From NCBI GenBank assembly GCA_963731665.1, contig CAVSWP010000012.1, forward strand, positions 108,203 to 172,202: a DNA stretch of 64,000 bases, written 5' to 3'. The notes under the pieces are model-generated. The model made no database searches. It was not told where the DNA came from and saw nothing but the letters and a program-made list of their open reading frames with translations. Shown one piece after another: positions 17,483 through 26,953 of this stretch. Origin of the DNA: Chersky-840 sp035604715. GTDB taxonomy: Bacteria > Actinomycetota > Acidimicrobiia > Acidimicrobiales > UBA8190. Each line of letters begins with the position of its first letter. Position 1 is the first letter of the stretch. Both the position numbers and the translations under genes were made by a program.

Positions 17483-18620
17483 CACCGCGCGAGACCAGGG
17501 GAGTCAGGAACGCCGTCCAGCACGCCGCCACGGCGTCGAGGCTGAAATGGTCCTGGCAGCGCCGGCGCGCCGCGTCGCCCATGGCCCGTCGCCGACCGGG
17601 CTCGGTGAGCAGGATCGCCGTCGCCTCGACCATGGCATCGACGTCGTCGACGTCCACGACGAAGCCGCTGGCGCCGTCGTCGACGATGGTGCGCACCCCG
17701 GGCACCGCCGTGGCCACCACCGGCAGCCCCGTCAACCCGGCTTCGATGAGCACGCCCGGCATGCCCTCGCCGGTGGGAAGGCTGGGGAACACGAACACGT
17801 CGGCTCCCCGCAAGACCTCCGCCACGTTCGATCGCGAACCGAGCAGCTCGACACCGGCCGCCGTGGCGGGGCCCGTCAGCGAGGGTGCCAGCGGCCCGTC
17901 GCCGCACACGACGGCCCGCAGCCCCACACCGCGACTGCGCAAGGCCGCCACGACCTCGATGAACCGTCCGGGTCGCTTGCCGGAGGTCAGAGCGCCCACG
18001 AACACCACGACCGGGTCGACGTCGTGGCGGCGTCGTGCCGATGGATGGAACTCCTCGGGGTCGCGCCCATTGGGTGCGAGCACCGAGGACTGCTCCGGGA
18101 CGCGCAGGAGCCTTCGGCACTGGGCCAGCACCTCTTCGCCCTCGGCCGCCACCACGTCGGCGCGCCCTAGCAGTGTCCGCCACAACGCCACGCGCAGCGC
18201 GCTGGACTGGTGTTCGAAGGTGCCCGTGGCGTAGTAGGCCAGTGGCCGACGCGTGCCGAGCATGGCGGGGACGAGGTACTTGAGCGGGTCGCCCCCGTGG
18301 GCGACCACCACGGTGGGGGCCGTCCGCCTGAGCTCGGCCCGGAGGCGGATGGCCAGACGGGGATCGAACCCCCGGGCGGCCCGGTCCCCGCCGCCGTGGT
18401 CGAGCGCCACGTCCACCGGGACCGCGTTGGAGGCGGCAAAAAGGCTCAGCAGCCGGTGGTGGCGCACGCCGGGGAGGTCGAGCCGGGTAGCGAGCGCCCT
18501 GGCCTCGCGCTGGGCCCCCCTGGCGATGGCGGTGGGGATGACGTGCAGGACGAGGGGCACGGCGCGCGCCGGCACCGGTCCGTGCGCGGTGGTCACGTCC
18601 GGTCCCAAGGGCCCGCTCAT
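17427..18620 (-). CDS. GT4-family glycosyltransferase
   Basis: A 397-residue GT-B glycosyltransferase. The acceptor lobe begins LVLHVIPTAIARGAQRE; the donor lobe begins VVVFVGALTSGKRPGRFIEV (about residue 190) and carries FPSLPTGEGMPGVLIEAGL with the conserved E-x7-E-like pair. The product ends with a basic tail. Its ATG overlaps the TGA of the upstream GT4 gene by 4 bases, so the two transferases probably add successive sugars. Sugar identity is unknown. Confidence 0.85.
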   Translation of the reverse strand: MSGPLGPDVTTAHGPVPARAVPLVLHVIPTAIARGAQREARALATRLDLPGVRHHRLLSLFAASNAVPVDVALDHGGGDRAARGFDPRLAIRLRAELRRTAPTVVVAHGGDPLKYLVPAMLGTRRPLAYYATGTFEHQSSALRVALWRTLLGRADVVAAEGEEVLAQCRRLLRVPEQSSVLAPNGRDPEEFHPSARRRHDVDPVVVFVGALTSGKRPGRFIEVVAALRSRGVGLRAVVCGDGPLAPSLTGPATAAGVELLGSRSNVAEVLRGADVFVFPSLPTGEGMPGVLIEAGLTGLPVVATAVPGVRTIVDDGASGFVVDVDDVDAMVEATAILLTEPGRRRAMGDAARRRCQDHFSLDAVAACWTAFLTPLVSRGVRLQVARSVQDIRRAPEA

Positions 18621-19792
18621 GGCCGGCGGCGGGCGTCGAGAAGTTCGGTGTATACCGACTCGATGGCGCCGGCGGCCCCGTGCACGTCGAAGACGGCGCT
18701 GCGGGCCAGCGAGGCCTGGGCGAGACGAGCCCGCAAGGCGGCGTCCCGGGCCAGGCGGGTCACCGCGTCCGCCAGCAGGTCGGCGCGCCCGGGGAGCACC
18801 AGTAGGCCTTCGACCCCGTCGGTGATCACGTCGGGCACGCCGCCCACGATGGTGGCCACCACGGGCAGCCCCGTGGTCATAGCCTCCATGAGAGCGACGG
18901 GAAGGCCCTCCTGGTGCGAGGGCAGGACGAAGATGTCGGTACCGACCATGAGCCGGGCCGTGTCGGTGCGCGTGCGCAAGAACTGCAGGTGCCCGGCCAG
19001 GCCGGCGGCGTCGACCGCCCGGGTCAGCTCTGCTTCGAGCGGGCCCCGTCCGACCGATACGAAGCGCACGGGGACGCCGGCCGTCACGACCAACCGGGCC
19101 GCCTCGAGGAGCACGTCGTAACCCTTCTCGCTGCGGAGGTTGGCGACGGTGAGGGCCAGCACCTCCTCGTCGGCGATCTGAAGTTCGCTGCGCACGTGGC
19201 GGCGCACGTCCTCTCGGCGGTCGAGGAGGGGGGCGAAGCGGGCGCGGTCGACGCCGTGCACCACGATTCGCGCCCGCGACCGCAGGGCGCGGGGCAGTGC
19301 ATCGCGTGCCGCCACCGACACCACGATGAGGGCGCCGTCGACCCCCACGGTGGCCCGGTTAAGGGCTTTGGTCACGATGGCCGCCTTGTTCCACAGGCTG
19401 TGCTCGGTATAGACGAGGACGGGTCGGTCCCGGCGGGGCACGCTCAGGGCGACGAGGCGCCCGAACGCCGCGGTGTACGGGAGATGGGAGTGCAGCACGT
19501 CGAAGCGCCCACGGACCAGGAGCCGGCGCAGGGCGACCGTCCAGCGCAGGTCGACGCTGGCGGACCCTCCCAGGGCATGGACGGGGACCCCGGTGGCCGC
19601 CATGGCCGGGACGAGGGCGTCCTGGCCACCGAGGACATAGGCGACCTCGTAGTCGAAGCTCGTGCGGTCCCGGCTGGCCACCACCTCGACGAGCAGACGC
19701 TCGGCTCCACCGAGGCCGAGGCCCTTGATGAGCAGCAGGACCCGGGGGCGACGACCGGCGACGCCCCCGACGGGCATTTCCCCTGCTGGCAC
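18617..19792 (-). CDS. GT4-family glycosyltransferase
   Basis: A 391-residue GT4 enzyme. Recognisable parts are LLLIKGLGLGGAERLLVEV (nucleotide-sugar enzyme start with GGAER), LTVANLRSEKGYDVLLEAA at the start of the donor lobe and LPSHQEGLPVALMEAMTTG with the paired Glu residues. GTG 19792 is the first start; ATG 19777 is an alternative after GGGGAAATG. It is the first gene of a leftward pair and is divergent from wzm with a 116-bp gap. Confidence 0.85.
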   Translation of the reverse strand: MPAGEMPVGGVAGRRPRVLLLIKGLGLGGAERLLVEVVASRDRTSFDYEVAYVLGGQDALVPAMAATGVPVHALGGSASVDLRWTVALRRLLVRGRFDVLHSHLPYTAAFGRLVALSVPRRDRPVLVYTEHSLWNKAAIVTKALNRATVGVDGALIVVSVAARDALPRALRSRARIVVHGVDRARFAPLLDRREDVRRHVRSELQIADEEVLALTVANLRSEKGYDVLLEAARLVVTAGVPVRFVSVGRGPLEAELTRAVDAAGLAGHLQFLRTRTDTARLMVGTDIFVLPSHQEGLPVALMEAMTTGLPVVATIVGGVPDVITDGVEGLLVLPGRADLLADAVTRLARDAALRARLAQASLARSAVFDVHGAAGAIESVYTELLDARRRP

Positions 19793-19908
19793 GGGCTGAT
19801 GGTAGTGGTGACCGGGGCCGATCTGTCGCTATTGCCGTACGGCCCCCACTAAGCTGAGCGGACGGGTTGGCGTAGCGCAGCAGTGGAATGGAACCGGGGG
19901 GAATCGCG

Positions 19909-20850
19909 ATGTCGGCCATAGTGGAGCCGCTTTCCGAGGAGGACGGCACCCTCAAGGTCTTCGACGTGTCGCTGGTTCCCGACGAGCCGCCGCCGGGGTC
20001 GATGTACCAGCACAAACCCGACCTCCTGAAGTCGGCCCGAGAGCTCTTCCGGCGAGGCGAGGTCATCTTCACCCTGGCCGAGCGCGACATCCGGGCCCAG
20101 TACAAGCAGGCCGTCCTCGGCATCGCCTGGGCGCTATTGACCCCGCTTGTCAGCCTGGCCCTGCTCTTCCTCCTGGCCAAGAACGTGAAGGGGTTCTCGA
20201 TCGGGGGTCACGTCCCCCTCTTGATCACGATGTACGTGGGGCTCATCACCTGGGGCCTGTTCGGCGGCGCCATCGGCGGGGGCGCCAATTCGCTCGTCGC
20301 CAACAAGGCTCTCATGGCCAAGAGCCACTTCCCCCGTGAGTGCTTCCCGCTGTCGCAGATCCTGGGGTCGGCCTTCACCTCGCTCATGGCGTGCGCGCCG
20401 CTGATCATCCTGTTCGGCGTGTATGGCTTCGCCCCCAAGATGACCTCCTTTTGGACGCCGATGTACCTGGCCATCGAGATCCCCTTCATGGTGGGGCTGG
20501 TGCTGCTGGTGTCGTCGCTCATGGTGCAGATGCGCGACCTCCAGCAGATCGTCCCCATCATCATGCCCCTCTTGATGCTCATCACCGTCCTGAAGCCGTT
20601 GAATCAGGAGCTGCACCATCGCTTGTATCCCGATGCGGGCTTCGTGCTGGGCCACGGATGGCTGCGGGACGCGTACTGCGTGGTGAATCCGATGGCCCCC
20701 ATCATCGACAACGTGAGGGACTCCGTACTGCTCGGCTTCGGGCCCCAGTGGCACATGCTCGAACTGGCGCTGGTGGGATCGGTCTTCTACCTCGTTACCG
20801 GGTTCCTCGTCTTCAAGAGGCTCGAGGTGAATTTTGCCGACCTTACCTAG
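19909..20850 (+). CDS. wzm: Wzm-type ABC-2 polysaccharide exporter, membrane subunit
   Basis: A 313-residue integral membrane permease of the ABC-2 family that, with Wzt, moves a lipid-linked polysaccharide across the inner membrane. The cytoplasmic N-terminus carries the amphipathic region LAERDIRAQYKQAVLGIAW typical of Wzm/TagG, followed by six hydrophobic segments between residues about 75 and 305. ATG 19909 is chosen because GGGGGGA (19896-19902) lies 6 bases upstream; an ATG at 19888 is in frame but has no such site. It overlaps wzt by 17 bases. Confidence 0.9.
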   Translation: MSAIVEPLSEEDGTLKVFDVSLVPDEPPPGSMYQHKPDLLKSARELFRRGEVIFTLAERDIRAQYKQAVLGIAWALLTPLVSLALLFLLAKNVKGFSIGGHVPLLITMYVGLITWGLFGGAIGGGANSLVANKALMAKSHFPRECFPLSQILGSAFTSLMACAPLIILFGVYGFAPKMTSFWTPMYLAIEIPFMVGLVLLVSSLMVQMRDLQQIVPIIMPLLMLITVLKPLNQELHHRLYPDAGFVLGHGWLRDAYCVVNPMAPIIDNVRDSVLLGFGPQWHMLELALVGSVFYLVTGFLVFKRLEVNFADLT

Positions 20851-22024
20851 GGGCACCGTGCTCAGCGAGCACGTGTGGAAGCGCTTTCGCGTCGATCGGC
20901 CCTTGCCGTTGTTCCAGGAGCAGATCAAACTCCTGGGAAGATGGCTGCAGGGCCAACGACGAGACTTTCGCTGGGTGCTGCGCGACGTCAATCTGCACGT
21001 GGAACCGGGCAAGACCTACGGGCTCATCGGTGTCAACGGGTCGGGCAAGTCCACGTTGCTGAAGATGATCTGCCAGACGACGTTCCCGTCGGCCGGCACG
21101 GTCACCTCGGTGGGTCGCATCGGGGCGCTCCTCGAAGTTCGCAGTGGCATTCACCCCGACCTCTCCGGCAAGCAGAACGTCTACCTCTACGGCAACATCC
21201 TGGGCCTCACACGTGCCGAGATCGCGGCCAAGTTCGACGACATCGTGGACTTCGCCGAGATCGGCGACGCCATCGACCGCCAGGTGAAGTTCTACTCGAC
21301 GGGCATGGCCATCCGATTGGGTTTCGCCATCGCCGCCTTCCTGGAGCCCGACATCCTGCTCGTGGACGAGGTGCTCGCCGTCGGGGACGCCCGTTTCCAA
21401 CAGAAATGCCTGGAGCGCATCACCCAGGTGGTGGCCAACGGCACCACGTTGTTCTACGTCTCGCACGACCTTCCGACGGTCGAGGCGGTGTGCGAACGGG
21501 CCATGTGGCTCGCCGACAGCTATGTCCGGGCCGACGGCCCGGCCCGTGACGTCGTGAACCTGTACCGGGCCTCGGTAGAGGAACAGGCGACGATGGCGGT
21601 GGAGCACGACACCGGGGTGCGCATCCTCAAAGTGGAGATCACCGGGCCCGACGGCGGGCAGATCTGCTCGGGCGAAGAGGTGAACCTCCGGATCGTGGCG
21701 GAGTCGGAGCAGTCCATGTTCGGCGCCTTCCACATCGGGGTGTCCCAGGGCACGGCCATGCCCGTGTTCGTCCTGCGCTACGCCAGCTCCTTCCCCCAAG
21801 GGCAGTTCGAATTGCGGTGCCGCATGCACAACTTGCCGTTGCCCAAGGGTCGCTACTCGTTGTGGGGGGCGATGCGAGCTCCCCGTGGCAGCGGACCGAC
21901 GGCCATGCTTCCCTGGCAACCGCTCACGTCGTTCGAAGCCTTCGGCCCCATCGCCATCCGGGCGCCCAACGGCGTGATGGTGCTGTCGCCGGTGTTCGTT
22001 CCGGCAGACTGGGAAATGTCCTGA
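20834..22024 (+). CDS. wzt: Wzt-type ABC exporter ATPase with C-terminal cargo domain
   Basis: A 396-residue ATPase partner of Wzm. Walker A is GVNGSGKST (66-74), the signature region is KFYSTGMAIRLG, Walker B is ILLVDE (Asp178-Glu179), and the switch is YVSHD. Residues about 255-390 form the extra beta-sandwich that in E. coli O9a and Raoultella Wzt recognises the chain terminus of the cargo glycan, so this exporter may require a specific cap such as a methyl or sulfate group. TTG 20834 follows GAGGTG (20824-20829); GTG 20858 after AGGGG is the alternative. Confidence 0.9.
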   Translation: MPTLPRGTVLSEHVWKRFRVDRPLPLFQEQIKLLGRWLQGQRRDFRWVLRDVNLHVEPGKTYGLIGVNGSGKSTLLKMICQTTFPSAGTVTSVGRIGALLEVRSGIHPDLSGKQNVYLYGNILGLTRAEIAAKFDDIVDFAEIGDAIDRQVKFYSTGMAIRLGFAIAAFLEPDILLVDEVLAVGDARFQQKCLERITQVVANGTTLFYVSHDLPTVEAVCERAMWLADSYVRADGPARDVVNLYRASVEEQATMAVEHDTGVRILKVEITGPDGGQICSGEEVNLRIVAESEQSMFGAFHIGVSQGTAMPVFVLRYASSFPQGQFELRCRMHNLPLPKGRYSLWGAMRAPRGSGPTAMLPWQPLTSFEAFGPIAIRAPNGVMVLSPVFVPADWEMS

Positions 22025-22068
22025 CCCCAGACACCGTACCCCCGGACATCGCGGCTGGTCTCGAAGGT

Positions 22069-23959
22069 GTGACGGCCGTCGTGGTCACCCACCTCCGCCC
22101 TCGCTTGGCCGGCACCACGGTGCGGACGCTCATCGAGGCGGAGGGGTTCGCCCCCGACCGCGTCGTGGTGGTTGTCAACGGCGAGGGCGGGCTCGACGAC
22201 CCCGAGCTCGAACGAGCCGTCCGCATGGTTCGGCTGCCGTCGAACACCGGGCCTGCGGGTGGGTTCCACCGTGGCCTGCAAGAGGCCTTCTCGGACCCGT
22301 CCACGCACTGGGCGTACCTGTGCGAAGACGACATGGTGCTCCTGCAGCTCCCCACCCCGCGCGTGGCCGAGCTGATGGCGCACGTCGCCGTTCGGGGACG
22401 CGACACCCCCGATGACGGGGCGGGAGTCGGCGCCGTGGTGGCCTTCGGCCGTGTCTTCATTCCCCGATCGGGCCACAGCGTGAACGTCGTGCCCCGCCGC
22501 GGTCTTCCCGGCGAGCTGTCTCCCGTGGATGTGTCCACCTGGGGGGCCACTCTGGTGTCGCGCGCCGTGGTCGAGGCGGGCGTCTTTCCCGACCCCGAGT
22601 TGTTCTTCGGGTTCGAGGACTTCGACTTCTTCTGTCGCGTACGCGCCGCCGGACTGAGCGTGCTCGTCGACGTGCCGTGCGCCCGCCGGGTGGCGCATCA
22701 CCAGACCCTGGCGGGGCGCGACGCGGCACTGCGCGACCACCGCCCCCTCGACGCCGACGAGCCGTGGCGCGCCTACTACCTAGCACGGAACTTCTTCGCC
22801 TTGGCCCGTCGACATGGCCGCCGGAGTTGGTACGCCTGGCATCTGCTGTACTCGCTCCGACGCCTCCAGCTCGCCTCGAGCACGGCCGAACGGCTGGCCA
22901 CCGTGCGCGGCCTGGTCGACGGGGCCCGGGGCCGGTTGGGGATCGAGCCGCGCTACCTCCGCGAGGTGGGCGAGCGGACCACGCCGGTCACCGAGCCCGC
23001 CATCGGGGCCGCTACCGAGCCCGTGCCCTCCGTGACGGCGGGCGCCACCGGGGAGCCGCCGTCGGGGCACGAGCTCCGACATTCGGTGGTCGCCCTCGTC
23101 CTGTCGCACAACGCGCCGCGGGCGCTGGCGAGATGCCTCGAGGCCATCGCCGCGCAGACGGCCGCCCCGGGTGCGATCGTGGTGGTGGACAACGCCAGCA
23201 CGCCCCCCGTGAACCGGACGGCTCTGGGCGCCCTCAGCCCCCCGGGCTCGGGTGGTTCGTCGGTGCCACCGGTGTCGGTGGTGCGCTCGGACATCAACCT
23301 GGGACCGGCGGGAGGGTGGGCGCTTGCCTTCGAGGAGCTCCTCGCCGGGGCCTTCGACTTCGCCTGGGTCCTCGACGACGACATCGTGCCCGATCCGGAG
23401 TGCCTCGAGGCGCTGCTGGGCGAGGCGCGCCACGAGCCCGAAGGCGGCCTTCTGCTTCCCGCGCTCGATCCAGCCCGACGGGACGGTGGGGGAGTGGGGG
23501 TCGTGGTGCGGGTTCGTGATCTCGCGTCACATCGTGGAGCAGGTGGGCGTGCCCCGGGCCGAGCTGTTCTGGTGGGCCGAGGACAACGAGTACTGCCACT
23601 GGCGCATCCCCCAGGCCGGTTACGCCCGGCGGATCGTGGACGGGGCCGTGGTCCAGCACGACGCCGTCCGGCAGGGAGCCCGCGTGCCGCTGTGGAAGTA
23701 CTACTACGAGGCCCGGAACATGCTGTACCTGCACCTGCACGTCATGCACCGTGTCGGGTGGTATCCGCGCAACGTGACCAAGCTCGTGGCCCGGGCCCTG
23801 CTGCGCGAGCGGGGTCGTCGCCTGCTGTGCCTGCGCACCATCGTCCTGGGACTGTCCGACGGGGCCATGGGCAGGTTGGGCATCCGCTTCCCGGTGGAGC
23901 CCATGAGTGAGCAACCGCCTCGCCTCGATCCGGGGGCCGCCGCACCGGGTCGCGGTTGA
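22069..23959 (+). CDS. Tandem GT2 glycosyltransferase, frameshifted near 23,460
   Basis: Two GT2-type domains in one protein of about 629 residues once repaired. Domain 1 (residues 1-310) has AVVVTHLRP, the acidic motif YLCEDDM and FFGFEDFDFFCR. Domain 2 (about 340-620) has VALVLSHNAP, WVLDDDIVPD and WWAEDNEYCHW, reminiscent of GlfT-like galactofuranosyl- and rhamnosyltransferases. The frame breaks inside domain 2: dropping one C from CCC at 23458-23460 gives LLLPRSIQPDGTVGEW and restores the reading frame to TGA 23957-23959. GTG 22069 is the first clear start; translation might begin earlier at CTG 22021, next to the wzt stop. Its place right after wzt suggests a chain-extending or capping enzyme. 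Confidence 0.7.
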
Positions 23960-24716
23960 GGTGATCGTCGTCACCGGCCCGGGCCGGAGCGGGACGTCCT
24001 TGCTGGCTGCGCTGTACCGGGCGCTGGGCTTCGACCCCGGGGGGCGTTGGATGCAAGACGTGCACGCCGGCCTCGAGCACCGCGACGTGGTGGCGTTGAA
24101 CCTCACGGTGGCGAGGGCTCTGGGGGTGTCGGTCGACTTGCGACGAGGCGGCCGCGTCCTCGAAGGGTTGGGGTTGTTGGAACATGTCAGTGACGGTCGG
24201 GTGTCGCCCGAGCTCCGCGAGCCCTTCACCGCCGCGGTGGACGTCCTCCGCTACCGACGAGCCACCCCCGACCTGATGGACTGGAGCGCCGTCGAGCGTG
24301 TCTCGCAGCGCTATGGCGAGGCCATGCGGACCCTCGCCAAGGACCGGCCCGTGGTGAAGGATCCCCGATTCTGTTGGACCCTGGGGGCGTGGCTGGCCGC
24401 CGGCGTCCCCGTCGAGGCCCTGGTGCTGGCCATGCGGCCGCTCGACGCCATGACCACCAGCCGGGTCCAGGCGGGGATGTACTCGGAGCGGGCCATGCAA
24501 TGGGCGAGGCACAACTACTGCTACGGGCTCGGGCTCCTCATGACCACGGCGGCTGAGTACCGCCTTCCTCTGACCATCTTGCGCTTCCCCGACTTTCTCG
24601 AGAAGCCCGACGAGCTCTACGACCAGCTCCCCCTGCCGGAGCCCCGGACCCGCGAGGAGTTCCGGCGCGCCTTTGCCTCGGTGTTCGATCCGAAGCTCGT
24701 TCACGACACCCGCTGA
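23907..24716 (+). CDS. P-loop sulfotransferase-family protein
   Basis: A 269-residue protein with the PAPS-binding loop VVTGPGRSGTSLL at the N-terminus and a second phosphate-binding region around VLAMRPLDAMTTSR. This matches the cytoplasmic bacterial sulfotransferase superfamily (sulfate from PAPS to a sugar hydroxyl). ATG 23907 has GGTGGAG upstream and overlaps the GT2 gene by 53 bases; GTG 23961, just after the GT2 stop, would start nearer the P-loop and is equally possible. The next gene is another sulfotransferase-like gene, so the pair may sulfate the exported glycan. Direct activity is inferred from family only. Confidence 0.75.
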   Translation: MSNRLASIRGPPHRVAVEVIVVTGPGRSGTSLLAALYRALGFDPGGRWMQDVHAGLEHRDVVALNLTVARALGVSVDLRRGGRVLEGLGLLEHVSDGRVSPELREPFTAAVDVLRYRRATPDLMDWSAVERVSQRYGEAMRTLAKDRPVVKDPRFCWTLGAWLAAGVPVEALVLAMRPLDAMTTSRVQAGMYSERAMQWARHNYCYGLGLLMTTAAEYRLPLTILRFPDFLEKPDELYDQLPLPEPRTREEFRRAFASVFDPKLVHDTR

Positions 24717-24719
24717 GCC

Positions 24720-25682
24720 GTGGCTCACGACGCCACGGTGCCTCGTCGGTCGATGCGCTGGGATCGCACCACCCCACGAGGCGTGCTCGTGTTGGGCATG
24801 CATCGCAGCGGCACCTCGGCCGCCACGAGGCTCGTTCACGCCCTGGGACCGGCGGTGTGCGCCCCCGGCGACATGGTCCGGGGGCCGTGGAACCCGAGCG
24901 GCCACTTCGAGAGCCGTTCGCTCATGCACCTCAACGACGCCTTATTGGCGCAGATGGGGATGACGTGGTGGTACCCACCACCCAGTGGCGAGGCCTACTT
25001 CGCGGCGGCGGCGCGCATCACCACCACCGGCGCTCAGGCCCGCCGGGTGTTCCGGCGCGTCCACCGCAGCACGCCCTGGGTGTGGAAGGACCCTCGCACG
25101 TCGGTGCTGCTGCCCTTCTGGCGCGGCGTCCTGGGCCCCCGACTGGCGGCCGTGGTGGTCGTCCGCAACCCTCTCGAGGTGGCGGCGTCGCTGCACCATC
25201 GCCACGGCGTGACCTCGGCCTTCGCGCTGGCGCTGTGGGAGCGCTACAACCGCCTCATCGTGGCCCACAGCTCGGGCATGCCCGTCATGGTCACCCGGTA
25301 CTCCGACCTCGTGGCCGACGCCGCCGCCTGGCTGGAGGGAACCCGGGAGTTTCTCGAGGGCCTGGGCATGCGCTTGCCCGCAGCCGCCTCCGCCGGCGCC
25401 CTGGCCGGCGAATTCATCGACCCCGGGCTCCGCCACAGCGCCCACTCCCGGACGGACCTCGTCGGTCTGCGCCCCGGGACGTTGGCCGTCTACGACGCCC
25501 TGGAGGCCGCCGTGGGACCGACGGACGCATTCGCGGCGCCCAAGCTCCTGCCTGAGGCGGTGGACGTGGCCGTCGAGCTCGACGCCGTGGGACCGAGCAC
25601 CAAGCTCGCCTGGCACCCTCCGCCCTGGGCGCCCGGACGCCCGAACGCGGAATCGACGGACAACGACGAGCATCCTAGCTAG
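24720..25682 (+). CDS. P-loop sulfotransferase-family protein
   Basis: A 320-residue sulfotransferase-like protein with the PAPS loop VLGMHRSGTSAATRLV (about residues 22-37), FESRSLMHLND, WVWKDPR and VVVVRNPLEVAASL, the last matching the 3'-phosphate-binding strand. It shares GMHRSGTS and the WKDPR motif with the protein encoded at 42817, so the two are paralogues. It begins 3 bases after the stop of the preceding sulfotransferase gene and closes the wzm operon; a palindrome spans its stop codon. Confidence 0.8.
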   Translation: MAHDATVPRRSMRWDRTTPRGVLVLGMHRSGTSAATRLVHALGPAVCAPGDMVRGPWNPSGHFESRSLMHLNDALLAQMGMTWWYPPPSGEAYFAAAARITTTGAQARRVFRRVHRSTPWVWKDPRTSVLLPFWRGVLGPRLAAVVVVRNPLEVAASLHHRHGVTSAFALALWERYNRLIVAHSSGMPVMVTRYSDLVADAAAWLEGTREFLEGLGMRLPAAASAGALAGEFIDPGLRHSAHSRTDLVGLRPGTLAVYDALEAAVGPTDAFAAPKLLPEAVDVAVELDAVGPSTKLAWHPPPWAPGRPNAESTDNDEHPS

Positions 25683-26178
25683 GAAGGAAGAAGTTGGTCC
25701 GCTCCCGACCCGCCGATGTCGCGCCGAGCGGGTCGCGGCGCATGGCCGTCGGCGGTGACTCGCGCCATTCGCACCGAAAGCGGGCACGGCCTCCCTCAGC
25801 GCGACCTCCCTCGTCCCGAGAGTGACGATCAGGTGGAAACACGCAGGTCAGTCGTCAATTGTGACGATGATTCGCGACCCTTCCGGCCCTATGGTTCCTG
25901 ATGGGGGTACGGATGAAGGACGTCGAAAGCCGCCGCTTGTGGCAGCGGGCGATGCCCCGCGTAGACGTCTCGCGCGCGTCGGCATTGCCGTGCGTCGAAT
26001 CGGCCACCGGGCCGAGCACGGTGCGGGTCGGTACGGAGAAGGCGAGCGATGCGACGGATAGTCACCGGGATCCCCGTCGCGGTCCCCTGATGGCTACTGT
26101 GACACTGGATGAGTGTGACAACTTCCCAGGCGCTTCGCGGCACCTTCGGAGTTCGTCGCTGCCTCCGGGTCGGTTGAG
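25683..26178. promoter_or_regulatory. 496-bp regulatory region with two GTGACGAT copies
   Basis: No gene is convincing here. GTGACGAT occurs twice (25822-25829 and 25861-25868); the second, within TTGTGACGATGA (25859-25870), is followed 18 bases later by a -10-like TATGGT (25890-25895). The same element precedes the sulfoquinovose synthase gene and the GT4 gene at 56929. Further down, TGTGACA is repeated around 26098-26120. If transcription starts near 25902 the lectin-like gene has a long leader of about 275 bases, room for post-transcriptional control. Confidence 0.45.
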
Positions 26179-26949
26179 ATGAGACTCCGTCGTCTGGTGC
26201 TGGCGGTGGTTGTCATGGGAGTGGCCGTGGTGGCCGTGTTCGCCACCACGCAGGCTCCCGGCAATGCGTCCACCATTCCCCTGACCACCGCGGTGCCGAT
26301 CGTGCCCAATACGCCGTGGACCGATACCGGGCTGAACTTCGACGCCGGCATGACCCTCAGCATCACTGCCAGCGGGAAGATCAATTTCGTGGGGGAGCGG
26401 TACTACCCGGCCACTCCGGCCGGGACCGTGAAGTGCCTGCGACTGGTGGAGAAGTTCACCGCCCCCCTCCTGCAGTGCTACTCGCTCATCGCCAAGATCG
26501 GCCTCAATGGCGTGCCCTTCGAAGTGGGGACGAGCTACCTCAATGTGTCTGTTTCCACCGGTGGGGAGTTGTATCTCGGTCCCAACGACAACCATTTCCC
26601 GGACAACCGTGGGAACTGGGTGGCGGTGATCACGGGTGGCAACCTGACCCCGGTGACGACGCCCCCAGGGACGACGCCCCCGGCCGTTCCTCCCCAGCCC
26701 CCGATCACCTCACCGCCGGCCGTCACCAGGGCGGTGACCCCGGCGGCCCCGGCGGCCCCGGCCCCGGCCCCGGCCCCGGCGGCCCCGGCCCCGGTGCATG
26801 CCAGTACGGGCTCGGGGGTGTTGGCCTTCACGGGCTTCGGGCCGATGGGGCAGCTCGCCGTTCTGCTGGGCCTCATCCTGGTGGTGGTGGGACTGGTGCT
26901 GTTCTTCGTCGACGTGCGCCGGGGAGTGCAGTGGCTCTTGGGGTTGTGA
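26179..26949 (+). CDS. LecA (PA-IL)-like lectin domain protein with LAFTG/TM tail
   Basis: A 256-residue exported protein. Residues 1-31 form a signal peptide (MRLRRLVLAVVVMG start). Residues 35-155 resemble the PA-IL/LecA galactophilic lectin fold: PWTDTGLNFDAGMTLSITA, then SLIAKIG, GGELYLGPNDN and DNRGNW in the family order. A Pro/Ala-rich linker (about 160-210) leads to LAFTGFG, a transmembrane helix and the short tail DVRRGVQWLLGL. It may bind galactose-type sugars of the glycan made by the surrounding genes and hold it at the surface. Whether LAFTG is cut by a sortase is uncertain because the tail is short and no sortase gene is seen nearby. Confidence 0.75.
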   Translation: MRLRRLVLAVVVMGVAVVAVFATTQAPGNASTIPLTTAVPIVPNTPWTDTGLNFDAGMTLSITASGKINFVGERYYPATPAGTVKCLRLVEKFTAPLLQCYSLIAKIGLNGVPFEVGTSYLNVSVSTGGELYLGPNDNHFPDNRGNWVAVITGGNLTPVTTPPGTTPPAVPPQPPITSPPAVTRAVTPAAPAAPAPAPAPAAPAPVHASTGSGVLAFTGFGPMGQLAVLLGLILVVVGLVLFFVDVRRGVQWLLGL

Positions 26950-26953
26950 GGAC

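Noticed and set aside
25673..25684. TCCTAGCTAGGA palindrome as an insertion or attachment site
   Set aside because: It spans the stop codon of a sulfotransferase-like gene and no integrase, transposase or flanking duplication is present.
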